A stretch of DNA of 64,000 bases, from the NCBI GenBank assembly GCA_948567375.1, contig OX419761.1, forward strand, positions 34,634,243 to 34,698,242. Reading direction: 5' to 3'. Below, one piece after another: positions 34,218 through 45,800 of the stretch. The first letter of the stretch is position 1; every line of letters starts with the position of its first letter. Under the pieces are notes generated by a model. It saw only the letters and a program-made list of their open reading frames with translations. It did no database searches and was not told the origin of the DNA. The position numbers and the translations under genes were made by a program. The DNA is from Lunularia cruciata (Eukaryota; Streptophyta; Marchantiopsida; Lunulariales; Lunulariaceae).

Positions 34218-37200
34218 TTAGAGGCTTGATAGCTCAGGAGCATTTGGAGCTGGAGGAAGAAGTCCCTCTCTAGAAGCCATTTCGTATAGGGCAATGGCTG
34301 CTAGAGCTTTCGAATCTGCTGTTACTCGCCAAAGAGACTTATAGGGCACTACATGAACTTTAATCAGCTCTCCATGGTCTCTCAGACCTGTTTCCTGCCC
34401 TTGGAGAGATTGCACAACCTGTTAAAAAGGTGACAGTACAAAAAACAAGTAAGCTGTTTTTTCGCCAAAACACTACAGTAAGTTGACTCAACTTACAGAG
34501 AAGCAGGTGCCAACACGTAAATAGTTCAGCAGTTGATGATTGTGGCAGGATTTTCTTGGATGCAGATAATGTTTCACTCTTCCACCTTAGGAAATGCACA
34601 AGATTATACTAAAATGCACTTATATTCTACAGGCATTCCATTAGTACGCTATAGTAAGAAACAGTAATGGACTCTATTAACTTTCGTTCGTGCAATAGCA
34701 TGTCCGGCTACATTCGAGTTATTTAAAGTCCACTACTGTATAACATTAGAATATACTACTGCTAAAGCAACACCAATTACCAGTACTGTCAGAAGTATCT
34801 CAACAGCTCAATAGATTATCTGTTATGTTAAAAGAAGGGCCGGGTAAACAAATTGTTCTCCTTCAAGATGGGCACAATCAACCTTGGGCAACTTGTCGAA
34901 ACTTCCCATCATGATCTAGTGAACAATCATAAACCACGGAATCTTGGGTTTAGTTTCCAGATTTTGCTTTGTACTCACCTCGTTCTTAACATATCCACGG
35001 TACAAAAAGAGTGTAATGTCTTCATCGCTCCCACCCTGGCCGATTAATAACCAATCCAGAACGAGAGTCAATTCCTGCTCGCCAACATAAGTAACCCCCT
35101 TGCGTGACTCTTATCACCGGTATATCTAATAACGGGGAAGTAAGATATATGCAGAAAAGTGTTGTACCACAGAAAACGGACAATCAGACGCATACAAAGA
35201 ATGAACTTAAGCATCTTGAAAAGAACTTCCCATAAGGGATTTGAATACCAACTGGGGGAGTCAAGTGTTAACAGCAAGGCTCCCTATCTATGGTAACAAT
35301 CGTCTTACAGGGGAAGGAAACATTTTTCGACCAGTTGCCTCATCCAGGAGTGAGGTCAAATCAACTAGATCTGAGGTCTTTACTTGAATTCCCGTCTCCT
35401 CCTCTATCTGCATGTCAAAATGAAATAATATTTGTTAAACTGCCTTGAACGAAATGAACCCGAATCGAATTCTATGAAAAACTACCGATCAAATCCAGTT
35501 CGCATCCACTAGGTGCTGTTCTACAGCACGTTAAACTTCATTTGCTGGTCCCAGAGGTCATTCCCTATTCACTGCACTAGAATGCAGTGATATATCCGCT
35601 TGAAGATAGCCTTGACCGATGACACGACTTCGTAAGCTGCCTGAAGGAAGCTGTCTAGGTCCCAAGTGAGCTGGACTAAGTCCCAAGTGAGCTGGTCTAA
35701 GTTCATGGTAATATGCTTATGTAGACCGACCTCGCGCGCAGCAGTTCCCACAAAGTCTCCGTCATCCGTATCGAGCATACCCGCGGGCAGTTCCATCAGT
35801 GTTCGTCCAACGGGAACTCTTGCCTAAAGAGCAAGAATCTTCCATTAGAATCTTCCATAATAATGCTATCCTGCATGGAAACCTGTCTCGGTATCTGTAC
35901 GAGAGGAAACTTAGTTCTGTTTGCTGAGAAAACAAAGTTCTAAAGGCTCTGCCTTCTGATAGGACTTAATCAAGTCTTACGTAGTTCACGGTAGTTTAGA
36001 CAGCAAGAAAAGGGGGGAATGCAATCCAAAGATCCAACTTCACCAACTCTATGTCGACTCTTCAAGGTGAATCTCCAATGCAGATCCCCTACAACTCTAC
36101 GGAATCATGAGGCACAAGCAAACCAACAGCGCTGACATTTTCTCATTTCTGGTAACAACTGGGGGCAAGAACTCTGAAGAAAGACCTGTTCAGTCAGAAC
36201 TGCATATTTCTCTCCTTCACATTCCAACAACATGAGGATGCCAACTGCTCCGCCACGTCCAAAAACAATCCCGGGCAGCTGTTTTATTCCATCTCGTCAT
36301 ATTAGATATCAGTAGGAATAATCCTTTTGCGCTAGTTATGGTATCCCACGTCGCAGTCGCAAACAAAATCAGAAGAAAAGTCTCCTCGAGTCCAATATCA
36401 AGATAAGATATCAGCGCCAGTGTTGCGATAATTTATAAGGATATCCGAGACATAAATTACCTTCGCCCCAGACTTCTCATCAACTACCTCTGCTTTGAAT
36501 TTCACAAATCCAACCCGTGATCCAAACATGTCTACACTCTGTTGGGAAGAGTTCCAACTGTAATGTCAGAATTGGCAGAAAAGGAGAACCAACGATTATC
36601 TGAAAACAATCTATAATCTTTCTCTCGCATACAAAATGTGCTTTAATCTTCTATTAATATGCAGCTAAGTCCTACATTTGCTGTAAAGGACTGTGTTTCT
36701 CCTTAGTGGTCCTTAGGCTGCCACACATCAGCAGAAAACCAATGGAAGTAAGTCACATATAAGACACAAACCTGAATAGTTATTTGCTTGAGAGAGCATC
36801 GAGCTCCTCCACTTCCACCCAATGTCAGAATGCCGTTTTGTCCTGTCATATACTGCATCCATTGCTTGAACACATGGGAATCCACAGCTGACCTGAAATT
36901 GCACATATCTTGTTAGGTTCGAAATTAGGATGTGGTTATAAAACCTCTGCGGTTCTGATTGAGAATTCGAAAGTTTAGCTCACGAGAAAACTGAAAGCAG
37001 CTTCAATTTCATTTTTCTACCTGGCGCCCCTAAGTGGCAAGTGGAAGCAATGCATACAAAACGAAGTTAAATCAAGCAATGAAGCAAGCTCTTGTAAAAT
37101 ATTGATTCAGTTATTCGAGCAAGTCCAGGATAGAAGATACGATGATCCGTTTAACCTTATATGCGCATCAGACACTCCATCAGCTCCTTTGACGGGTATT

Positions 37201-37265
37201 GTACTTTCACCTACTACTACAAACGATGTGGGCTCTGCCAAAGGTCCACCGTCCTGGGACGCCAT
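34218..37265 (-). CDS. NUDT14: Nudix hydrolase, ADP-sugar diphosphatase (NUDT14-like)
   Basis: Eight coding exons on minus: 37265-37156, 36892-36772, 36538-36461, 36278-36186, 35823-35731, 35407-35309, 35035-34979 and 34418-34218. All are GT-AG and join to 283 residues without a frame break. NUDT14 hydrolyses ADP-glucose and ADP-ribose in plastids and so bears on starch precursor levels. The Nudix box spans residues 149-172: GMLDTDDGDFVGTAARE in exon 6 joined to IEEETGI in exon 7, giving REIEEETGI. Upstream ELPAG and downstream GGSDEDITLFLYRG and TGLRDHGELIKV are NUDT14 hallmarks. The start is the first ATG in frame (37265). Exon sequence continues open upstream to an acceptor at 37404 and is Ser/Arg-rich like a transit peptide, so a longer N terminus beginning in an upstream exon is possible, but I could not join one in frame. 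Confidence 0.9.
35659..35700. repeat. Two tandem 21-bp repeats in a NUDT14 intron
   Basis: GTCCCAAGTGAGCTGGACTAA at 35659-35679 is repeated with one change at 35680-35700, within the intron between the two exons that share the Nudix box. It is probably a recent slippage product. Confidence 0.85.
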
Positions 37266-37404
37266 TGAACAATAAGGTCCTGATCTACAGACTTCTGCAC
37301 TCGAACGGTACTCCAACCACGGTCTTCCAAAACTTGTGGCAAATTTCGTACTTCCGTTCAAAGTACCATAGACTCCACTAACCTGCTTCAGAGAGTTCAA
37401 TTTC

Positions 37405-38868
37405 CTGCACTGAGGGAAATATAAAGCTCGAATTGTAATAATCCGCTTCTGCGACTCAAGACACGTACATGAGATGATGTATGAAACAGATCAGACAAAG
37501 GGAGTATGCGGTAATAAATGTGTCACTTTCCACTTCAATACTTAATGCTATCATTTCTACCTCATCAAACGCCACAATCTGAACCGTGTAGAGTCCTCAT
37601 TCAGACTAGTTGTACTCATGTTACATCAAAAGGGATCGGGCTTATTCCACTTCATGCGCCAAGAAAAATCTCAGTTCATGTGCCGAGAACATAATCAAGT
37701 TGTTCAGTGGTTGCCAGAACTGAGGTAGAAATAGCTGAGACTTTGTGAAGCTCAAGTGGATCGACGAATTCAAGCAATTCACATGTATTTCCACATTATA
37801 AGAGTGATACAAGAAGTCATCAGAATCTCACAATCTCACAATTCCGATTAGAAATACCAGATGTTACAATTCATCCGGTCGAAATAAGTACACTATCGAG
37901 AAAAGAACCATTCTATGAGGAGCAAGAGCAACTCTCCCAAGAGGTTCTTAGTGCCAAATGCCAAAACGTAAAACATGCGATTCCTCTCTAGTAGAAACGT
38001 ATGGCAGATCAATCCCACTGACGTCAACATTTAAATCTCAGACCAATTAATTCCAACTACTCCGCGTCGTAAAACATAATATCGCGACGGAAGGTACTCA
38101 AATTCAGTACGGGAATCAGGCAGTCAATTTACCAGCTGCAGTGAAATCAAATGAGAGAAACTCGCGAGAAAGATTCCTGACGCTCGCATTGCAATAACCG
38201 GAACGTTCTCTTTGTATCTCTGTTTCTGTCTCAGTGGCAAATATGTGTCCTCCTTTGGTGAGCTCCCCTTCACAGCGAAACACCCGTCCCAAACTGCGCG
38301 AGCTCCCCTCCACCCACCTTGAGAACCTTGACAACTTCTCACAATCTACCTGCCGGAAGTAAACCCTGCTTCAGGAACATGGTCCGCAATTTTTACCGTG
38401 GACGCTAAAGACGCAGATGCTTTAGAATCAAATACGGTAGTCCTGGATTGAAGCTAACTGAGCTTGTTGTTTGGAATTTCCGGTTACTCAAGTTTACGGT
38501 GCTCCCTCACGTCGTTTGCGTCGTTCCGTCTCCGTACATCTGTCCCGTTTTACTTCGAGATCAGGTGTCGCGGAGGCTTAATTGCGGGCTGTATTTACTC
38601 GCTGGGTTGGTAAAAAGTAAATACAAAGGTGAATGACAAAGATGTTCTTCACCCGTGCTAGAATAAGCGGGGTCGGTGATGTAGTGATCCTACGCTTCGC
38701 CTCGTGCCCAAGCAAAGAAATGGAGTAGGAAGAAGAGGAGGAGGAGTCTTGGTGAGGAAGGCAAGGAAGAGCGGAGGGAGGCAGAGTGGGGAATGTAAAG
38801 AGAAATTTGAAGCGGGAGGGGAGCAAAGTGTGGATCGATTGGGGCGGAAGAAGGAAGGCGGAGAAGCG
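37405..38868. promoter_or_regulatory. Divergent intergenic region and 5' leaders of NUDT14-like and AIP2-like genes
   Basis: A possible upstream NUDT14 exon ends at 38133 with donor sequence ctg|gtaaat on minus. Its ATG frame does not join exon 2 in frame, so it may be untranslated. The AIP2-like start codon is at 38869. The open frame continues upstream of 38869 without an ATG and lies in a GA-rich leader (38700-38868), typical of plant 5' untranslated regions. The two genes are therefore head to head, perhaps sharing a promoter near 38.2-38.6 kb. Confidence 0.4.
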
Positions 38869-41800
38869 ATGGGGAAAGGAGAGCGGGAATCTTTGGAGGT
38901 GCTGATTGCGGGGTTGGTCAAGGAGCTCGGGAAGAAGAACACATTCGAGGGTGCCGCGACCTCTCTCACATTTATGTTTCGTGATTTGTACAATTCGGCA
39001 CCTGAAACTGAACAACGAGCGGTACGATCTATTTTTCTCCATTTGCAGACCTTCGGATTGAATTTCTTTCTTATGTTTCTCCATTTCCAGACCTTCTGAT
39101 TTCTTTCTTATGCTGTAAGAATTTTGATTCCATTTGTCCGGGATGAGAAATAGGAGGTTCCACCATGATAAGGTTTGTTCACATATGGATGGAGATGGAC
39201 TAAATTACATGCATTTTTGCTGTCTCGCTCAAAAATTTCTTCCATGCATAGAAATGTATTCAGATAAAATAAGTCTTATAAAGAGTAGAGAGTCGATTAC
39301 ATTTCTAACCGTTTAGAAGGAGATGTATGAGACAGAGATCACTAGTACAGAAATTTTCGAATAATTATGTATCTTACTATGTACGGTGTAGAGTACATTA
39401 TTGCTTGGGTCTGGTGGAGAAGCTACAGCCGAAACATTGCATATGCTAAAAGGACTGTTTGGAAGGTTTGCAACTCACAATAAATCTGCTTTATTTTTAG
39501 ATTTTTTTATTTTCTTGGTTGATAACTTGTAATATTCCCTTTGTACTCCTATCTCAAATTATAATGGTGGGAGATCAACCCCAGTAGATATTGGGGACAA
39601 CCGAAGTATTCAGGGACATTATTCAGGGAGACTGAGATTCGTATTCCTACATCCGGTCATCTCCCTGATTAATGCAGTCTACCCCAATTTGGGTTAGACT
39701 GCAATTGGGAATCAAGTTATAATTCAAATAGACATAGAAAGCTATCACAAACAGTTTAACAATTGTGCCCTAATACTGTTGTCAGTGACCAGGGAGCGTG
39801 AGCTCTTCAGTGACTAAGTAAAAGCTTTAACCAGCAACTAGAGGTTTTACTATGGGATCAGACTTCTTTAGATACATTTAATATCCTGCCACATGAGAGA
39901 TTTACTTCTTATACCTGGCTCACTATGTTATGTCTTTTCCAGTCTTACGTGGGTATAGAACCGCGTTCTAACGAACCAGTTCCATTTTCATGCACCCTTT
40001 ATGTCCTGCGCAATGTTATGGCTTTTTACAAAGTAAGACCCATTGGCTTTTACACTAACATCAGGATATGATAATGTAGTGTGACATACATCTCTATCTT
40101 GAGCAATTTACAAGCTCTGTTTCAGTAAGGCGAACGCCAGAAGACTCGTCTTCGCTTTAAACCAAGCTCATCTAAACAAACACCGCATGAGGTAGTTTTG
40201 GCATTGCTCATTTCTATGAGTTGTAACCCAATCCTTTTTCTTACTATACTAAATTCATACTAAATTACTAACCTTACCGCTGAAATGCGGTGACACGTCA
40301 TCTCGTTGCCACCCCTTTGTTCTAACAAGGCATTGATTTGACTCCTGGTCACAGGTTGGGGTGATAGGAGAATACTGGACAATGATGGTTTTGAACTGGC
40401 TGCTTGTACTTAACGTAGATTGAATGTCGCACTACTTAGGGTTCAGGATCCATGAGCGAATATCCACCAACCTATGTCGATGGGCTATAATTACTAATTG
40501 TGATGCAGCGATGGAAGTATTTGGAGCTTCTCACTCTATCCTTTTTCTATTTTGCATTATGCCCAAAAGGAGTTTTGTCATCACTATGTGCTTCAGTGTG
40601 AGAATTCGGACTCACTCCTCTGAAGAATGTGGTTGTGTATCTACTTCTGAAATCTTAGATGTTGGGTCATGACTGAGCGGGCCCCAATGACTTGTGCAGA
40701 TGTATACAGCTGCTTGCCGGGCAGCAACACTTTTGCAAAGTCGATACACAGCTTCACCATTCTGGACTATTGGTTTGAAACTTTTTGAGCAAGCTGAAAC
40801 TGTCTTAAAGAACCAATCAGAGAAGAAACAGATGAAAGGATTTGCTATCAAAGCCCGTGAATTCCTCGGGGAACGAAGCGACAGGGAGGAGGTTCCTCCC
40901 AATATGCGAGCAGGAACAAGTATTGGATCTTCTCCTTCTGGCCTTTTTGCCTTAGTGATTATGCCCTCGTGCACGTGAGTGATGGGTGGTTACTTCCGAT
41001 GATTTTGGTTGGTACCTATGGAATGTTAATTGCAATTTGGTGCCAATGCTCTGGGAATAGGTCCGTGGTTGCAATCTGTTTAGAGTTTACGTGTGAGTCG
41101 ATAGATTTCTATCGGGAGTTATGTCTTTCTCAAAGAATCAAAGGGAAGACCTTATTAGGTAAGGTCGTCAACATAACTAGTCCGTGCGACAGTGTTGGCC
41201 TTATACCTTCTGTCTCTTAGTTTGTCGAGTTGTAAACAATGAATGAGTCCTTTGGTTGGTGGATATGAGATGAACTTTCTTATTTTGCTATGGAGAACCT
41301 GTATCAGCTTTTAAACGAATAAAGAATGCACTATACAGGTTTTGGATTGCATCAGTTTGCAACCAATTCTTAATCCTTTTGCCTTAAGGTGGTTTTACTG
41401 CTGAGTAGGATCGTTTAGAGACGGATGCTCTGCAGCAGAGCTGTCAATGTTCTCCTATTGGTTGTGGAGGTTCGGACTGCTACAGGGATTACAACGTCTA
41501 TCTGGTTTGAACGCAGGTTCAGGAGGGTTTCTGTTCGAAGGGCAGCTCACAATGGGGCCAGAGCCTCCAAGACCTCCATGGCTGGTAAATCAAATTGCAA
41601 TCCAGGATTTGCTGCGTGGGAATGCGGCCAGACTTTTTGCTAATGATCCCCATGCTGAGGAGGAAGTAAATCGCAGACTTCAATTGATATTGAATAATGC
41701 ACGAGATGGCCAGCAAAACGCAGAGTTCGTTGGTCTAGAAGAGGCTATGGCTGCTACCCTTGCAGTAAGTAATCCTATTATTTTGGCCACGCTCTTAGTT

Positions 41801-42872
41801 CCTGGTATGGCAGTCTTTGGAGTCTATGAAGTCTGCCAAGGATTCGTATTACACTGAACCGTACCCTTTCAGTAGGAAACGTGGGATTGTTCCCTGTCGA
41901 AAGTTACATCCATGTTGAGGGGTAATTGCTGAGAGCCACATCTAGAAATTTCTAAATCAACGGATATCATGGGGTTCTGAGTAGTTTGAAAAGGTTCCTA
42001 CAGGCAAAATTTACAGAACACCTGAAAGGGCCATCTTTGCTTCAGGATAGTTTACAAGGTGGACCGCCTACTTGATTCTTGATAGGAAGTATCATCATTG
42101 GAGAAAGTTAAGTAATGCGCAAGGTTGAGGAGCCCTTTGGTCGGTTGTCATTTGTATTAGTCCGTCCGTATGCAATGTCCTCTCGCACGTCTTCTGTCCA
42201 CATTATTTAACGCGGACAAAGCCATCTGTTGTCAATATTCTTCATGCTTCACGTAAACCTCTATACATGTGGGTGTAGAAAATCAGATGGTGGAATTGTG
42301 AAGTATTTGGAGAGCTTATTGATTGAGTTCTTTTCACTTTTTATTCCCTCTCTGATGAGCTCATGTCACTTTTGGTTTTGTGTCATAGGAGATAGGGAAC
42401 ATGCCCCGTGGTCCTCCTCCAGCATCGAAAGAAGAAGTGGCAAAATTGGCCATCATTCAAGTAACTGATGCTGTCCTTACTCGGGTTGGTGTTGGTACTG
42501 AGTGTGCTGTATGCCGGGAAGTGTTGATTATTGGAGACAAGATGCAAGAGATGCCTTGCAAGCATTCGTTTCATCCGGACTGCTTGAAGCCATGGCTGGT
42601 AAGTTAGGAGTATGCGCTTGCAATAATCTACAGTCCTAGTTCACTTACTGGTTGCATGCCTTTCGGCCAGTTATGTCTAGTGTTTATGAGTATTCATAAT
42701 CTGCTTTGTTCCGCGAGTGTAGGAAGCACACAACTCCTGTCCTATATGTAGGTATGAGATGAAGACGGACGACCGGGAGTATGAACTGCAGAAGGAACGT
42801 GACCGTGAGTTTGAAGAGGACAGGAAAGGACGTGAAAATGCTCTTCCTGGCGGAGAATATATGTATACTTAA
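38869..42872 (+). CDS. AIP2: RING-H2 E3 ubiquitin ligase, AIP2-like
   Basis: Five exons: 38869-39021, 40700-40919, 41517-41764, 42389-42598 and 42723-42872, joining to 326 residues. In Arabidopsis, AIP2 ubiquitinates the transcription factor ABI3 and dampens abscisic acid signalling; that role here is inferred from family. The N-terminal part (residues ~1-120) is the helical region with SRYTASPFW and LKLFEQAE. GGFLFEGQLT and PEPPRPPWLV follow in exon 3. GPPPASKEEV precedes the RING, residues 246-286: C-AV-C, then CKHSFHPDC and CPIC, pattern C3H2C3. The protein ends GGEYMYT, matching the family's usual GGEYMYV. The donor of exon 2 at 40920 (GTATTG) is chosen because it alone keeps the frame; a stronger-looking GTGAGT at 40977 would break it. 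Intron 1 is 1.7 kb. The start ATG is the first in frame. Confidence 0.92.
39674..39702. repeat. Hairpin in AIP2 intron 1
   Basis: GCAGTCTACCCCAA pairs with TTGGGTTAGACTGC across almost no loop, with one mismatch in 14 bp. It is probably a minor inverted repeat; no element was identified. Confidence 0.5.
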
Positions 42873-45800
42873 ACCTGGCTATTTCCTATAGCCATGTACA
42901 TTCCCCTCCCTGTTAGTAATCTAGTTATGAGTATCAGGAATTTTTAATGGCCTTTCACCTCTCCACAGCAGTTGGAACTTTCAACGCGAAATAAATGAGT
43001 AGCTGCTCGATAAGGCCATGACGGATTGAGAGTTGTATTTTAACTAGTAGTCGATTGTTTTTCTGTTAATTTACAGGAGAAGTTGTCGAGAGTAGATTGG
43101 ACAGCAGAAACCACTGATATTGGCCTTTTAAGCTGTAGTCTGCGCGAATGCAATTGCGTTGCGGACTTCACAATGTGATGGAAATTTGAAGTTATTCCCA
43201 TCAGTCCATGCTCGGCAATTTATGCTTGCAACCTGTCCTCAGAGAACAAGTAAGCTGACCACGGATAAATAATATCTATCCCAGCGTCCACCGATGTTCA
43301 AATGAATCAGGGCAATCGACAACTGACGGACTTTCTCTTACTCCCGTCCCGCCATCCCCTTTGCGGGCATTTGGTTCCAAATCTTCACATAGGAGGGCCC
43401 ACAGATGCCAAAGGATGTATGTCATACGTTTCTCCTTTGATGAACATTGAATGAAGTACTGGAGTTTACAGCCTTACTTTCTTTTGCCATGTTACTATCT
43501 TCTGGTCGTTAATAGTTTGTTTGGGAATCATAGCTTACTAGCAAACTTCATCACTGAGGGGTTTCAGCTGATTAGGGTTTAGTGGTGGCTTCCTACCCCA
43601 GTTATGCTTTAATGTACAGCGAGCTCTCTTCGTTGTCACTTGGGCAGGTGAGGAGATCATTTTCCAGCAGCCCGTGTGCATATGTGTTTGTTTCTGTGAT
43701 CTGCGCAAGTATTCTACTGCAGACAGACTTGAGGAAACCGAACTGTTGCTGGCCATAGTCAGTACCCTCGTACTTTGCTCTTATTTGTCTTTGAGGGCCA
43801 CATGAACCCCGTACTGGTGACAAAGTATATACGATCAAGCTCTCCTTGAAACCAAGTCTGGAACACGATAAGTACTACGCATAATAGCAGGCATTATTGA
43901 ACCCTTGGGTAGTCTGCAAGGCGTCAATCGAAACTGGCTGTACCCGACAGTGCTTATTAAAACGAGGTGATCAGATCGTAATCCGACATCAATAACGTTG
44001 AGTAAGGTTGGATTGGGGCCGTACACCCAAATCAGTACTAAATATGGCGGTAAATGTCAGGACAGGACAAGAGGTTGCGATACCAAGACATGAGCAACTA
44101 TGCTCGAAATACCACCCGTTTGGAAATCAGGAGCTTGTTTCATATTTGGCCATTCACTCTTGGCGGTGTTTTTACGCAAGACCGAGATGTCTTTAGTCCT
44201 TGCACTCCCAAGTTTTTACGAGTGATGAGCTAAATTCTGCCGGGATGTGGATAGGTAACCAAATGCAAGGTTGGATTAGAGTTCTCCACAACAGTCGTGC
44301 ATTTGGTGGTGAACTTGCACAAGAGGAGGTTGATCAAACAACACCGTCAATGCAAAGGAGACGACGTATCACTTCTATCAAACGTGGAATCGTTTCGCTT
44401 AGCAAACAGTCCGAAGGGTCACTGTCCTTGAGAGAAGCTGGAGAAGTGGTGATACTCGGTGTGAATTGAATAGTACAGGGCATATAAGATCTCACAATTG
44501 TCACTCAAACCTTAATTGTCTTGCACATCACAAACGTGGGTCCGCCACACCTTGAAACTGTAGGCAGCCCCACTACGTTGAAGAAGCTCAAATCATGCTG
44601 AGATGTGGGCACGTAGCTCAATGCAGGCCAGAAAGTAAAACCGTGACACCAGGCTTAAGGACAATTTTTCTGCATAGGATTTGCTATCTAGACCAACGAA
44701 GTCAGCATTCAGTCGTAAACAGCTCCACAGTTGAGGTCAGCTTCATCAATGAGCTTCCACAGTTGAGGTCGAATCACGATTTCCCTCAATTTGACAAGAG
44801 AATGCTCGGCAGTCACACTGCCAACGTATCTCCCTGCTGCTTCAAGCACCGAAGAACTCCTGGTTCACGTCCCAGATCACAAGCTTCATGTGCGCGAACT
44901 CGCATAGTGATCTGCAATCAAGTTGAGGAAACTTTTATTCTCACACACATCTCTTAGATGTTCTGCCACAGTAACAAAAGATTTATTCCGAGTCATACTG
45001 TAGGTCAACATAAGGTCCATGTGGGTGAAGTGCACAAGTTACAGTCTCTTCGAATTCCTCCAGCGGCAATCGTCGTGTCATAAACACCATTGCAACCCAA
45101 TAACATCACGAATCACATGAATCAACGATTGGAAGCTGCTGTATCTTAGAGGGACAATGATTTAGCGTCATGATGACTCAGATCAATAAGCCAAGACATG
45201 CACAGTAGTAGTACGTCGCAGCTCCGTGAAATTATTAACCAAGTCGAGAAGAGTGTGCACTACAGCCAGTCGATAATACATCAATCCCTACCACCTCACA
45301 GTGAGTCGTGGTCGTCTCTACTAGATCTTAATTGATTCCAGAATCTCTTTGTCATTGGCACTTTCGCTCAATTGGCATTTCTCCTGCGTGTACTTCCACT
45401 GTCCCTATTAGGCAAGCTAGACGTGGTTGATTGAACTCACATGGTCTTCTGAACTAATTTATTGCTGATGGTGGTTGTTGACCTTCAACTGTGTCCGCGG
45501 CTCGAGCAGCAGCCGGTTGTTCATGGTTTGATTCACAAGTGTTGACATTTTCCTTTCTTCTCATCTCTGTCTTGGATTATCTCCTTGGACGCCCTCGATC
45601 GCCCAGACTAATCGAGACGTTCCAGAACATGACATTGCATGTTCTTTTGTTCCCAAACAAAACTTTCAAAGCATCAATCATCTAACCGTTTCTATATGGT
45701 GGTTGTCACAAGTCTCCGATTCTTGGTTTGTCTGCTTGGACACCTTTGCTTTGGAATATGAAGATGTTGCTTCCAAAAAGATGAACAACAATGAAGCTCC

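Noticed and set aside
38134-38342. Coding exon 1 of NUDT14 with start near 38334 or 38342
   Set aside because: Those starts are TTG and GTG, not ATG, and the ATG lower in the exon does not join exon 2 in frame.
44200-44957. Two plus-strand frames of 89 and 120 residues
   Set aside because: There is no recognisable domain, splice partner or composition distinct from surrounding DNA, so they are not reported as genes.
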